A stretch of 64,000 nt of DNA, taken from the NCBI RefSeq assembly GCF_002775205.1, contig NC_036448.1, positions 5,921,072-5,985,071 on the forward strand. Reading direction: 5' to 3'. A model generated the notes under the pieces. That model was not told the DNA's origin, did not search any database, and saw only the letters and a program-made list of their open reading frames with translations. Positions 32,801 through 63,013 of the stretch are shown here, one piece after another. The position numbers and the translations under genes are program-made. Within the stretch, counting starts at the first letter, position 1. Every line of letters begins with the position of its first letter. Origin of the DNA: Xiphophorus maculatus. Its lineage: Eukaryota > Chordata > Actinopteri > Cyprinodontiformes > Poeciliidae.

Positions 32801-35800
32801 TTAAGGGACACTAGAGCCCACAAAAGACCCCCTGGAGGGGTAAAAAAAAAATAAAAAGAGCAAGAACTTTGTGGGGAAAATCAACATTTTAAAGGGGCGG
32901 TATTATTTAAAATTCGACTTTTTTGAGCTGAACATCGTGCTATAATTTTCTTCCCTCATCAAAAACAAACCAGTAGTGTTGCCTTGATTCTTTCATGCAT
33001 ATTTGAGAAATCCCTTAATCTCCCATGGCAACGACTCAGCTGTGCAAAACGTGTGGTTGGACCTAGCCCAGCTTTCAGGGATGAAGCTCCTCCTCCAAGC
33101 TGCAGTTTTCAAGCTACAGAGCTTCCGCCTCACAGAGCAGCTATCTCGTGCAACCCCACCACTCGGCTCCTTCAGACTAGCCAGCAGAAATTAGCAAACA
33201 CCTGGCGGAACTGCTGAGCTCATTATACGAGCTACTTCTCAGTGAGACGCTGGTATAAACGATGTTAAAAGGCTAGTCGTCACACTTCCGCTTTCCGGAT
33301 GACTTCCTGAAGGCAGAGTCTTAGGAAGAGCAGGAGTTTTTAAAGAGGCCCAAATTTAAGGCATTAAACTACGAAGTCAAATTTCTTTTAAGTAATATTT
33401 GATATATGTAGCAATTTTTTTAACAACTGAAGTTAACACAGTTACTTGATTGTGCTATAAAATGGCACTAAACGCCTGGAAAACACATAATACTGCCCCT
33501 TTAGTGATGCAGTGTTATCAAGGGAAACTACTGCAGGTTCACCTCGTCCTCGTTTCGACAAGGAGCTGCTGGGCTTTCTTGAAGCTGCTCTTTCTTTCAT
33601 GTAGAAATCTCCCGCCGGTCCTTCATCTTCCGCATCTTTCAGGGTTGTGCTGCTCTCAAACCAAACGTCGCTCGTCTTCACCGATGTAGCGCCTGACCCG
33701 GGGGACCGGCCTTTAGACGGAGGCAGCCGCTGCGCACGCAAACGAGAGTCGGGCACAGCCGAATAGAGTTATACACTATCGATTAAAGACAACCACCTGC
33801 ACCTGCATCATGAATTGTGCTTTTCTTTGAGGTCCGACTGAAAGATTGCTAGTTTTTTAAAGGAATATAATAAACACGAAATGTGACATAATTTTTTATT
33901 TTATTTTAAATGTACAGTAGTAGTTTTGAATCCAATAGAAAATAAAGAGAGACACTGCAAAAACACAAGTATTTCTGGTCTAGTGTCTAGTGCACGTATC
34001 TCAGTACACTGGAAATAAGACTAAACTAACTTACATATAACTTCTCAGCAAAATATAGGAGCTTACTTAAGTCAACAATTCCTTAATGTTGATGAAAAAG
34101 TATAACTTACACTGGCAGAATATTTCAGTCATAAAGCAACATTTTTCCCATGTTACAAGGGAAATAATCTGGCAGTGGAACTGGAACTTTTTTTAATCAA
34201 TATTAATGAATGTGATGGAAAAATTACATTAAGGTCACATCTGCTAGTCATGTTATATGAATGATTGTGAACTCTCACCAAAATAACTATTTGGGTTACA
34301 TGTACAGTAGAAGGTTGGACGTTGTTTTTTACAGCTGCATCAGAACCAGACAGTCTCTCCCTTTGTTGTTAATTCTTTACCCTTGGTATAAAACTCATGT
34401 GTTGTCTCTGCCTGACAGAGCTTTTCATCCAGACCTGCTTCATTACTGATTGTCCTACAAGCTCCCTGTATTGTGCACAATATATGAATAAACCTGATTG
34501 AGTGATTTCACCTGAACAGTGCTTGGAAATAGTATTTTTTCCACGACAGGAATCATTGACATAAAACAAGTTCTCATATTTTGCCGAAAAGTTACGTGTA
34601 AGTTAGTTTTGTCTTATTTTAAGTGTGCTAAGATATTTGCGCTAGAAACTAGACCAAAAATATTTTGTGTTTTTTGCAAATGTATAAGTTAATTCCAGCC
34701 TCAAAAAATGTGCCGCAAACCGTTTCAGATAGAAATAACTTTGCAAAGTTATTTCTATCCGATAACTTTACAAAGTGCTGTGATGTACTTGCTGTAGGTT
34801 GATGTGTTTATAGGCTGACAATTGTGGGACTCTCTAGCTTTACATTTAAAAATCCAAACTACTGTCTGCCAATCAATCCAATTAGGAGTAAACTTTCCAG
34901 TTCAGAGCTGCGTTGTTTGTCTGACTGGTGCATCTCTAGTTCCGACATTTATTTTCATCAGGGAGATGAAGAGACAAGGCAAACCTCCTCCATGGCCAGA
35001 TGCTCCATTGAGTCACAGAATTCCTCGTTGTCAGAGTCTGTGGGTCGATGGTTCTGCTCAGGATTTGCATCGTGGTCGTCTGAGCGGTCAGAAAACAAAG
35101 CATATCAAAAACATAAATGTGTCACCAGAAAAAACAACAACACACCAATCATATCCATCTAATAATTGAATATTTGGTTTGAAAGTCTGATAGTGAAACT
35201 GCTTCACTAGCACACAGTTTGCTAATGAGTCAATATTGGAGTGTTGTTTCCATTAAATAAGAAACACAATTTTAAAAAAATCACACGTGAATAAGTTTGT
35301 TCACACGACAAGTCATTAGAAATCATTTCACGACACGATTCTCCAACTACTTCCTGCCGACTTCTTCTTCATGGTTTGCACCGGTGGCAACATCCGGTTG
35401 TTGATTATGTGACTTGTGTAACGCAAGAAAAGTGTTCCCACTGTTGTGAAATAAACCAATTTCTAAATATTCTGAGTAATTTTCACAAAACTCACTTGAT
35501 CATAGCGGCAAAATATTTGTATCGAAAATCTATTCTCCCCCCCAAATATCCCATGTTTCCATTAAGCAAATTTATTTTTGAAATGTCAAGTTGCACAACT
35601 GGATGGTCAATGGAAAGTCAGCTACTGACCAACTTCAGAACTATGTAGAAAAGATTCGACTGAAAAAATAAAATCAAGTCGAAAAGGAAAAATGTCTCAA
35701 GTTCATAGACATGAAGCTCTGATAGAGTGAGGGGGAAAAAAGCTGCGTTTCATTTTTATTGAGTTCCACTTTGTTTTGTTTTCAGTTCAAAAGTTCAGAA

Positions 35801-38800
35801 AAAAACATTTACCAAGTTCGTGTTAAGAACTACATAGTGATATAGTGTTACTGGAAGTTTTAAATTTTTTTGCTTTTAGTGAAAGAAGATGAAATTTTCA
35901 CATCTGATTGATTGTTCTTACTGAGACTATTTTGACCCAGTAATAATGTGGGGGATCTGTCACGTTTTGAGGTTAGAGGTGGTGAGGCAGACGCAGAGGA
36001 CCCAGGTTGTAGAGAATGAATGATGAATTTAATGAATATTTCAGAGATACCACAAGTCCAGGCAGCACAGATGAGCGGAAGACTAATGGCTCAATACTGG
36101 TAGCAACTGGTAACTTAATAGACATCTGACAACAGACTAACAAGACAAGACTCCAAGACGACTAGACATGGACCCGACAAAGAACAAGGAACACAGGTGG
36201 GTTTAGATACACAGGGGAGACAAGGAAACAAGGAACAGGTGTAACTAATCAAGGGGTAGCCGGGACAACACAGAGACTCTACCAGTGACATGTGGTCAGG
36301 GGAGGCAGGTGAGGCTCTGCCTCACCTGTCATCATGCAAAAATAATATATAATTATAAAATAATTTATATTGCCATTTTCACCCTGTGGTTTGTGCTATA
36401 AAGTACCTATTTTTCATTTAGCTTAACCAATTCTGATTATTTTTTCTTCAAAATCGCTGAATTTCCGCAATTTCCCATTCAAATGCTCGGAAGCGCAGCT
36501 GGTGAGGCAGCAGCGAGCTGAGCCTCACCTGGGATTGATCAATCTCTCACTAACTGTGCCGGCTGCCATTCTATGGGAGCATCCTCCTCCTGTCTGTACG
36601 TCGCCAATAAAATAGTAAAAAACATTTAATATATAAACAGATTTTCCATAATTTAGCTTACGTATATAATTCACTGTGTTTTTTGTCACCAACTGTGTGT
36701 GTAACAGTTTTTCCTTTTGCTGTGGAGCACAGCACGACATTAATAGTATCTGCATGTCCAAGTTTGATTGAGTTAACGGAATTATTCTACAGCGGCAGCG
36801 CGGCTATGATGACATGTTAAAGAATTGTTTTTTTGCCGTCCAACATTGTCCGCATGCGTGGAATTTTGTTATGTAAACAATAACATATAGGGGATCTATG
36901 TTTGTAAATATGATTATGATTAAGTCAGTGCCTCACCAAATATGAACCTCACCGTACGTCACTGGACTCTACAGAACACAGAAACCAAAATAAACACACA
37001 AAAGCAACTAAATCCGTACAGGATCCTACCGTTAAAGTATCCATTAAAGTGCAGGTATGGGTCATGGAGTCCAGTGGGCTCCATGGAACAGGCCAGCTCC
37101 TCCTCCTCCACCTCGCTGTTGAGGGAGCTGTGTGTGCCGTTGGTGAAGGACGACACGCTGGGCTCCAGGCTGCTGTTGGACCCCTTAGTGTCAGACCGCC
37201 ACCTCCTGTCCTCCACGGTTAAAAAGCGTGGGTCCTGGTCCCAATCTGGGGTCAAAAAAACAACAACAAAAAAAAAGAAGCAGGAACATTTGACAATGTC
37301 TCTTTGTGTTTTTGAATTTCTGGTTTTTCGTTGTACCTCTGGTCCCCACGTTGTCGGCGGAGAAGTCGTCATTCCAGTTCTCCCCACTTTCCTCTGTTAT
37401 CACTTTGCCTCCCTCTGCCTCCTCGCTGCTCGCACTTCGTCTCAGGGCACTGCTGCCTCTGTTGCTCTCCTGGACGTTTTGTATGTCCTCCCACAGATCC
37501 CCATAGCCTGAAAAGTGACAAACAGTGCTTCAGGGTCTACAGTGTCTTACCAAACGTTCACACCACTTAAACCTAAAGATAAAAACCTTTTTCAACTGTA
37601 GGAATGACTGATGTAGATCACTTCAATTTGAGGTTTTTTCTGATCTAGAAGGTCTAGATCAGAAATATAGTACTATTTCCACATAGTACAAAAATAGTAC
37701 TATATGGAACTATTTTTTCCACAACTGTGTGGAAAAAAATTAAGGTGTCAAAGTCAAAACCTTTGACACCTAGCTTAGCGCTATCAGTGTAGCATGCTAG
37801 CAGCAATTGTTGCTAGGCTTACATTTACTCTTCTTATGACAAAAAGATGATTTCCGTGATAAAATTCTCATTGTATGTCAGTAGCAGACCTCTTAAAGAA
37901 CATAACTACTATAGTTGTGTTTGTTTATCAAAAGTATTTTACTCAAGTCCTCTTGTACAGGTTTGAGGCAGACATTTACCTCCAGCTGTTCAGGCAGCAA
38001 ATAAAGAGGTCTGGTCATGTGACCATTCACACTAGCCATATGAAACGGGTATTACCTAAGAGTAGACAACTTATTACTTTACGTTAAAACTTAAATTAGA
38101 TGACCAGAGCCAAAGCAATACTTTTACAGCTTCCAGAAGTAAAGAAAAGAAATTACGGGTTAATCATATCTTCAAATGTATTGATACTATCATTGAACAA
38201 ACAGTGGAGTAAAATAGTAAAAATAACAACCCCAACAATACCGATAGTCTCAGGGGTTTTTAAACATCATTGATTGGAATTTATTGTGACAGCGATAAAT
38301 CAAAATCGTATCATGATAAGAAATTTATTGCGATAATTGAGGAATGATACGATAAACACATACCCATGGGGAGTCAATACTTACGTAAATGTGATTTATT
38401 GGTTTTCAATTTTTAACAAAAATTGTAATATATCTGCACAGTTCATTCTGTTTACACTAAATTAATTGTCACATTTACGGTATTGCACGTTTTTATTTTT
38501 ATACATATTGCAATTTGCACCAATTTAAATTCCCTTTGGGATCAATAAAGAATTTTTGAATTGAGTTAATTGTTTCCAGTTATGTCTATGTCTTATATAC
38601 TACTGGTAGTTTTGGCAATAAAGTGAAATTGAATTGAATTGAAATTATTGAATTATTGAAGTTATTGATGTGGAAAAGCTCCATAGGGAGTATCAATACT
38701 TTTGCAAGACGTAGAACATTATGCACACACACGCACACACACAAGTTTTGACCAATTCTGAATTCTGCATGAACACAGGTCAATTACATACAACATAAAC

Positions 38801-39221
38801 AATGAAAACACACATTTGTTCTAATGGCTTTTCTTTAACTAGACCAGGCTAATGCACAACACAACCTATCTCTACTGAGTCTAAAGCAACTAACGTCAAA
38901 GACTTGCCTTCCATTGTTGGCTTCTTAATCGATTTAACCAGCTCCTCTAATGATACGAACACGTGGCAAAGACACAGTACGCTCTTATTACATTTGATGT
39001 GCCTTTAGGTCTGAAGCAGCATGAACACTTGGTTGTTACTCGTCTTCTTCACCTGCGTGCTCCGCAAAAGGCCTGGTGAAGGGCCTTCTGACTGCCTCGT
39101 TTCCTTCCTCATCTCCCTCTCCGTCCACCTCGGTGTAGAAGTTGCCAAGCCTCTGCACCAGCTCTGTAACTTCCTCTGAGATTGGGATGGTCTCCAAAAT
39201 CTGACAACGCACAGACAGACA

Positions 39222-39314
<93 letters not shown>

Positions 39315-40702
39315 CGGCGTTCCAGCTGATATGACACTGACTAAGCAGCATAAAGGTCCGACGTCTTTTTTTTTTTTTCTTCTTTTTTCTGGGCACAAAA
39401 CTCGAACACGTTACTGTAGTCTACGCTTCTGTTTTGTGGGAAAGCAGCTTACCATCTGGATGTGCTCTATGTAATTCTTCATGGCTTCCTCTTTTGTCAT
39501 GTTTCCCAGAGAACTCCATGCGTCCCTGACAACACAGTCCAAGTTCAACACAGAGGAAAGAGCTGAATGCCAAATAACTTTAGCGAAGCTGTCTCTCTGA
39601 AAGTCTTTTCAGAAAGTTTTTTAAACTGTCTCCATGACATGATGGTATGAGACAGATGAGCTGTCAAAAAAAAAAAAAAATCAAGCTGTCCCACCTGATC
39701 TCAGTGCTACTATTGCCGTCTGCAAACATGTGCAGGAGCATGATTGGCAGTGCTAAGCACCGCCTCCTGGCTTTGACTGATTGTTTCTGACCGGAACCGG
39801 TGCCTCTCCGTTTAGAAGGAGGCCCACATCTTGGTACCAGTTATGCAGAACCAGCTATTTTTGAACAATGGACTGATGTACCACCAAAAACAATTGGTTG
39901 CTCTTAATTTGATTTAAGATTATCCTTGAAAATGGGGATGACAACAACATATTAACGCCACAATAATAACATTTTTGACGGTAACAGGTTTTTACAGCCA
40001 TACTGACAAAAAAACTAACAGTTCCAAGGCAAGGCAAATGATCTCCAAAGCATGGAAGTGGGGTTAAGCTCTAATAAATTCATCTTTGCATAATTCTAAG
40101 TTGAATTCAGCTTTAAAAAGTTAAAGTTTACCATTTAGCTTTGCCTCCAGTGTCCCAGAAGCCAGTCGGTCTGGGGATGTGACAGGGCCCCATGGTAGCC
40201 TGCCTATAGTAGCTATAAAACCTCAGCATTATGTCATCTGAAGGCTGGAAAGGACCTAAGAAATGAAGAAAAGGTGGATGACATATAAAACCTCATTAAA
40301 AACAAACAATATAAAAGAGTCCTTTTAAGAATTGTGCGCTAATCCATGATCTAAGCCTCTAGACCAGACAAACGACGGACTCCTTTAATCACGGCTCTTT
40401 ATCCTGGTGCAGCAGCTTTATGGGAGCAGGGAGCGGGGGAGTGACAGCTCCGCATGTAGGTCAGTCACCTGGATTGTTTACACTCCACAAGGCGCGCACG
40501 TCACATGGACTACTGCGCATGATTAGACAACTCTGGGTTTATTTTATAATTGCCTTTGTTTTTTGTTTTTTTTTTTCAGAACACACCGGGATGATTCATC
40601 ACCTTCCTCCGGCAAACTCCGGATCACTTTAACCGCAGCGGTAAATTTCGCCTCCAGGCTGTACTCGTCCTTCTCCTCCTCCTCCTTCTCCTGCTGCGCC
40701 AT
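29896..40702 (-). CDS. acbd5: Acyl-CoA-binding domain protein 5 (peroxisomal), complete CDS
   Basis: ACBD5 is a tail-anchored peroxisomal protein that binds very-long-chain acyl-CoA and tethers peroxisomes to the ER through VAP proteins. Exons in transcript order: 40603-40702, 40132-40255, 39453-39525, 39053-39200, (38908-38946), 37337-37507, 37030-37245, 34985-35079, 33543-33729, 32429-32613, 30006-30121, 29896-29908. This gives about 488 residues, or 475 without the bracketed exon. Seen: acyl-CoA-binding domain about 20-105 with [30 protein letters not shown] and KNYIEHI; an FFAT-like EFCDSMEH (310-317), matching human VYCDSMEQ; a coiled coil about 414-446 ([19 protein letters not shown]); PSWWPF before a membrane helix about 457-480; and a basic tail ending KRRRKIP. 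The Met at 40702 has a better Kozak context (G at -3, G at +4) than the in-frame upstream Met at 40726, which would add eight residues. Confidence 0.95.
30328..30800 (+). mobile_element. TTTAAAGGTGCAGTATGTAAC-family MITE, copy 2
   Basis: The left end is TTTAAAGATGCATCATGCAA. Internal blocks match 5500-6004: CAGTGCT..CAGCACTAAC, GAGGAGGGTCTTTGCACTGTCAATCA, GCTAGTTAGCATAGCCA, TTGAGCAGCGTACACG, GCTCTGATTGGCTG, TTTTTCCACAGATTATCTGT. It lies in the acbd5 intron before exon 30006-30121. Confidence 0.6.
31081..31490 (+). mobile_element. CACTGCAAAAAC-family element fragment split by a SINE
   Basis: GGCAAAATCTTTGGTATTTTTGGTC (31085-31109) continues after the SINE as TTTTTGGTCTAGTTTTGAG from 31310, through CTCAGCACACTTTAAATAA to TTATTTCACTCAT. 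It parallels 5149-5350 and 33953-34140. It is interrupted by the SINE at 31110-31309. Confidence 0.6.
31110..31309 (-). mobile_element. GGGCGTGCC tRNA-derived SINE with 9-bp TSD
   Basis: On the minus strand: GGGCGTGCCGTGGTGGCGTAG, B box GGGTTCGACTCCC, the CACTAGAGCCCACAAAAGAC block, CCCCTGGAGGGG and a poly(A) tail. An exact duplication TTTTTGGTC flanks it (31101-31109 and 31310-31318). It is the best-preserved copy and serves as the reference for the family. Confidence 0.93.
31826..31881. repeat. hairpin plus direct repeat
   Basis: TTTATGGAGTGATT (31826-31839) and its exact inverse (31845-31858) have a 5-nt loop. GATTCATAAAATCACTCCAT at 31836-31855 is then directly repeated at 31862-31881. 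It lies in an acbd5 intron. Confidence 0.85.
32651..32854 (+). mobile_element. GGGCGTGCC tRNA-derived SINE with 15-bp TSD
   Basis: It starts GGGCGTGCCATGGTGGCGTA and ends in CCCCTGGAGGGGTAAAAAAAAA. The target-site duplication AAAGAGCAAGAACTT lies at 32636-32650 and 32855-32869. It lies within 40 bp of the 3' splice site (32614) of an acbd5 exon, antisense to the gene. Confidence 0.93.
32889..33503 (+). mobile_element. TTAAAGGG-type MITE, copy 2 (without the SINE)
   Basis: The left terminus is TTAAAGGGGCGGTATTAT and the right terminus CATAATACTGCCCCTTTA, which are inverted repeats. It is about 615 bp with no coding frame. It is the empty-site partner of the copy at 3064-3676. A reverse, partial third copy lies at about 58095-58242. 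Confidence 0.75.
33953..34683. mobile_element. CACTGCAAAAACAC inverted-repeat MITE
   Basis: The left arm is CACTGCAAAAACACAAGTAT, then TCTGGTCTAG and CTCAGTACACT. The right arm is its rough inverse: CTAGAAACTAGACCAAAAATA then GTGTTTTTTGCA. The arms are about 110 bp and the element about 730 bp. It lies in the acbd5 intron between 33729 and 34985. Confidence 0.65.
34728..34759. repeat. perfect 32-bp palindrome
   Basis: GATAGAAATAACTTTG (34728-34743) is followed at once by its exact reverse complement (34744-34759), with no loop. It lies in an acbd5 intron just outside the MITE at 33953-34683. Confidence 0.95.
35220..35680. repeat. interspersed repeat with GTGACTTGTGTAA block
   Basis: Blocks related to 57470-57740, 53335-53720 and 7395-7560: TTTCCATTAAATAAGAAACACAA, ACTTCCTGCCGACTTCTTCTTCAT, GGTGGCAACATCCGG, TTATGTGACTTGTGTAACGC and CCATGTTTCCATTAAGCAAAT. 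Copies occur in both orientations. Boundaries are approximate and the family name unknown. Confidence 0.5.
35985..36270. repeat. probable interspersed repeat
   Basis: The stretch GGCAGACGCAGAGGACCCAGG ... GACAAGGAAACAAGGAACAGG resembles a sequence I associate with dispersed teleost retroelement ends. There is no second copy in the window and no coding frame, so the call rests on recognition only. Confidence 0.35.
36285..36964. mobile_element. non-autonomous hAT element with 8-bp TSD
   Basis: The left terminus is CAGTGACATGTGGTCAGGGG and the right terminus, read inward, CAGTGACGTACGGTGAGG. The exact 8-bp duplication GACTCTAC flanks it at 36277-36284 and 36965-36972. Eight-bp duplications and CAGTG-type ends are typical of hAT transposons. 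The 680-bp interior has no transposase. It lies in the acbd5 intron next to exon 37030-37245, ending only 65 bp from it. Confidence 0.88.
37637..37771. repeat. three consecutive short-loop hairpins
   Basis: Arms 37637-37649/37653-37665 (13 bp, loop 3); 37713-37723/37728-37738 (11 bp, loop 4); 37743-37753/37761-37771 (11 bp, loop 7). All arms are exact. Several AGTACT palindromes lie between. The stretch is in the acbd5 intron upstream (in transcript sense) of exon 37337-37507. Confidence 0.93.
38908..38946 (-). CDS. acbd5: candidate 39-nt acbd5 exon with GC donor
   Basis: Minus-strand ATCATTAG acceptor (38948-38947), then codons reading [12 protein letters not shown], then AAG with GCAAGT as donor (38907-38902). 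The phases on both sides (1 and 1) join exon 39053-39200 to exon 37337-37507 without a frame change, giving the junction [17 protein letters not shown]. Its length is a multiple of three, so skipping it also keeps the frame. GCAAGT after AAG is the optimal GC-donor context. Protein support is by plausibility only, since I do not hold a fish ACBD5 sequence to compare. Confidence 0.5.
39225..39313. repeat. (CA)n microsatellite next to an acbd5 splice acceptor
   Basis: About 44 CA units with one CG interruption near 39258. On the acbd5 strand it is (TG)n ending 24 nt before exon 39053-39200. Confidence 0.97.
39590..39850. mobile_element. TTTAAAGGTGCAGTATGTAAC-family MITE fragment
   Basis: Blocks GGTATGAGACAGATGAGCTGTC, CAGTGCTA, GATTGGCAGTGCTAAGCACCGCCTCCTGGCT and TGATTGTTTCTGACCGG parallel 5500-6004 and 30328-30800. 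It lies in the acbd5 intron just upstream of exon 39453-39525. Confidence 0.5.
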
Positions 40703-41104
40703 GCCGAGTCCACACAGGGATGACATGAAAGGAGCCTGAGATCTTGGACGAGAATAGGGATTAAAAAAAAGAAGAAAAAAAAAATCAAGGTGGATCAGAG
40801 AGTGTCCGATGAAGGGTGCAGTCCCCCTGCCGTGCAGCCTATAGACAGATTCGCATGCTCTCAATTCAGTTTTTTATTAGTCTATAAAATCCGCGTAACC
40901 CTTACTATCTGTTGCAACCTCTGTGATTTAAAAAAAAATGTTTTTTTAAAGTCATATCCCCCAACCTCCCATCTCGGATTTTGAAGAAACCCACCTTATT
41001 ACTTCATAAAGCCGGTGTCTGCCTGCAGTATTGAAGCAGAGAGCCAATCTCCTCCCGGGTTAAGGATAAACCCAGCAGTTAACGCTTGAAGCGCTACTCG
41101 TTTG

Positions 41105-41240
41105 TGGGAAATGTAGTTCATAGCAGCGAGAGCCACGCTTGGAAGAGGTTCGCCTCCCACAGCTGAAGGCATTCAAATCCCACAAACCTCATTTACTTGG
41201 GGTGGGATTTAACACACAGGGTTGTTATGGGAAATGTAGT
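41105..41240 (-). promoter_or_regulatory. two ACTACATTTCCCA (ZNF143-like) boxes
   Basis: ACTACATTTCCCA occurs on the minus strand at 41105-41117 and 41228-41240. A variant (CTTACATTTCCCA) lies at 41736-41748. The motif is close to the ACTACAATTCCC core bound by ZNF143 and THAP11 in vertebrate promoters. The position upstream of acbd5, between two divergent genes, fits. Binding is inferred. Confidence 0.5.
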
Positions 41241-41435
41241 CTTAAAACATGTTTCGTCTATGCAGCAAAACGCTGAAACCCAGTTGTTGCTTTAAGATGT
41301 CAGACTGCCACATCTTTGGAAATGTATGTCATATAAGCACGTTGGATTTATTTCAAGCGTTATCATAATTATTTATGTAAATTTCGGACAAATGTTTTAC
41401 TTACAAATGTAGAAAATAAGGATTGCTTCGAATTA

Positions 41436-41714
<279 letters not shown>

Positions 41715-42253
41715 AATGGGCGACGAGGGGGTTTATGGGAAATGTAAGCTTTGCATGCATACTAGATGTTTGTCATACCAATTTTATGTGATTTTACAAG
41801 TTTTTAAAAATCTATTTCATTTAAAAGTTTAATTTTTAATAAGGAACATTTTGGATTTCTGAATTTCATAGCATACTCAATATTGTTGACGATTCAGATT
41901 TCTGAGTACATTTGTGTTAATGGATGACAAGAGTAAGATATATATTTCTTATTAATTTAGTATTAAATTTGTAAATTCAGTTAAACTTCATTGGATGATA
42001 TACGTCAGAGAGATTAAATTTACACCTCCATTTGTGATGTATTATTGTAGTTAAAAATGTAATAATTATTACAGGCTTTGTTTTATAATTGATATTTTTC
42101 TTACTATGTCAGTTAAATATAAAAAGACAAAAACTGTATAATCTATTTATATTAACATATTAAATATTACTTTTCTATACCAATTATATGAAAACTCTAC
42201 TAAAATATTACGCGGCCATATAATTACGTGTAAAACCGCCGCAGCGAAATCTG

Positions 42254-42292
42254 ATTGGCTAGCTCATCCACCCGCTCGGCTTCTGAGCCAAT
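42254..42292. promoter_or_regulatory. abi1: two CCAAT boxes in the abi1 promoter
   Basis: ATTGG at 42254-42258 (GATTGGCT) and CCAAT at 42288-42292 (AGCCAATGAG) are in opposite orientation, about 34 bp apart, 200-240 bp before the abi1 start codon. These are NF-Y-type sites. No TATA box is evident near them. Confidence 0.5.
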
Positions 42293-42316
42293 GAGTGCTC
42301 TCCGTTTGCAACGTAG

Positions 42317-63013
<20,697 letters not shown>

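Noticed and set aside
34822..35169. Plus-strand 112 to 115-residue frames
   Set aside because: They overlap acbd5 exon 34985-35079 on the other strand and have no independent support.
36942..37511. 189-residue plus-strand reading frame
   Set aside because: It is the antisense shadow of acbd5 exons 37030-37245 and 37337-37507, whose minus-strand translation matches ACBD5 and has proper splice sites.
39005..39398. Reading frames with long Cys-Val runs
   Set aside because: They arise from translating the (CA)n microsatellite; only the acbd5 exon part (39053-39200) is real.
40724..40726. Upstream in-frame Met as the acbd5 start
   Set aside because: T at -3 gives weak context, while the Met at 40702 has G at -3 and G at +4. 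It cannot be fully excluded.
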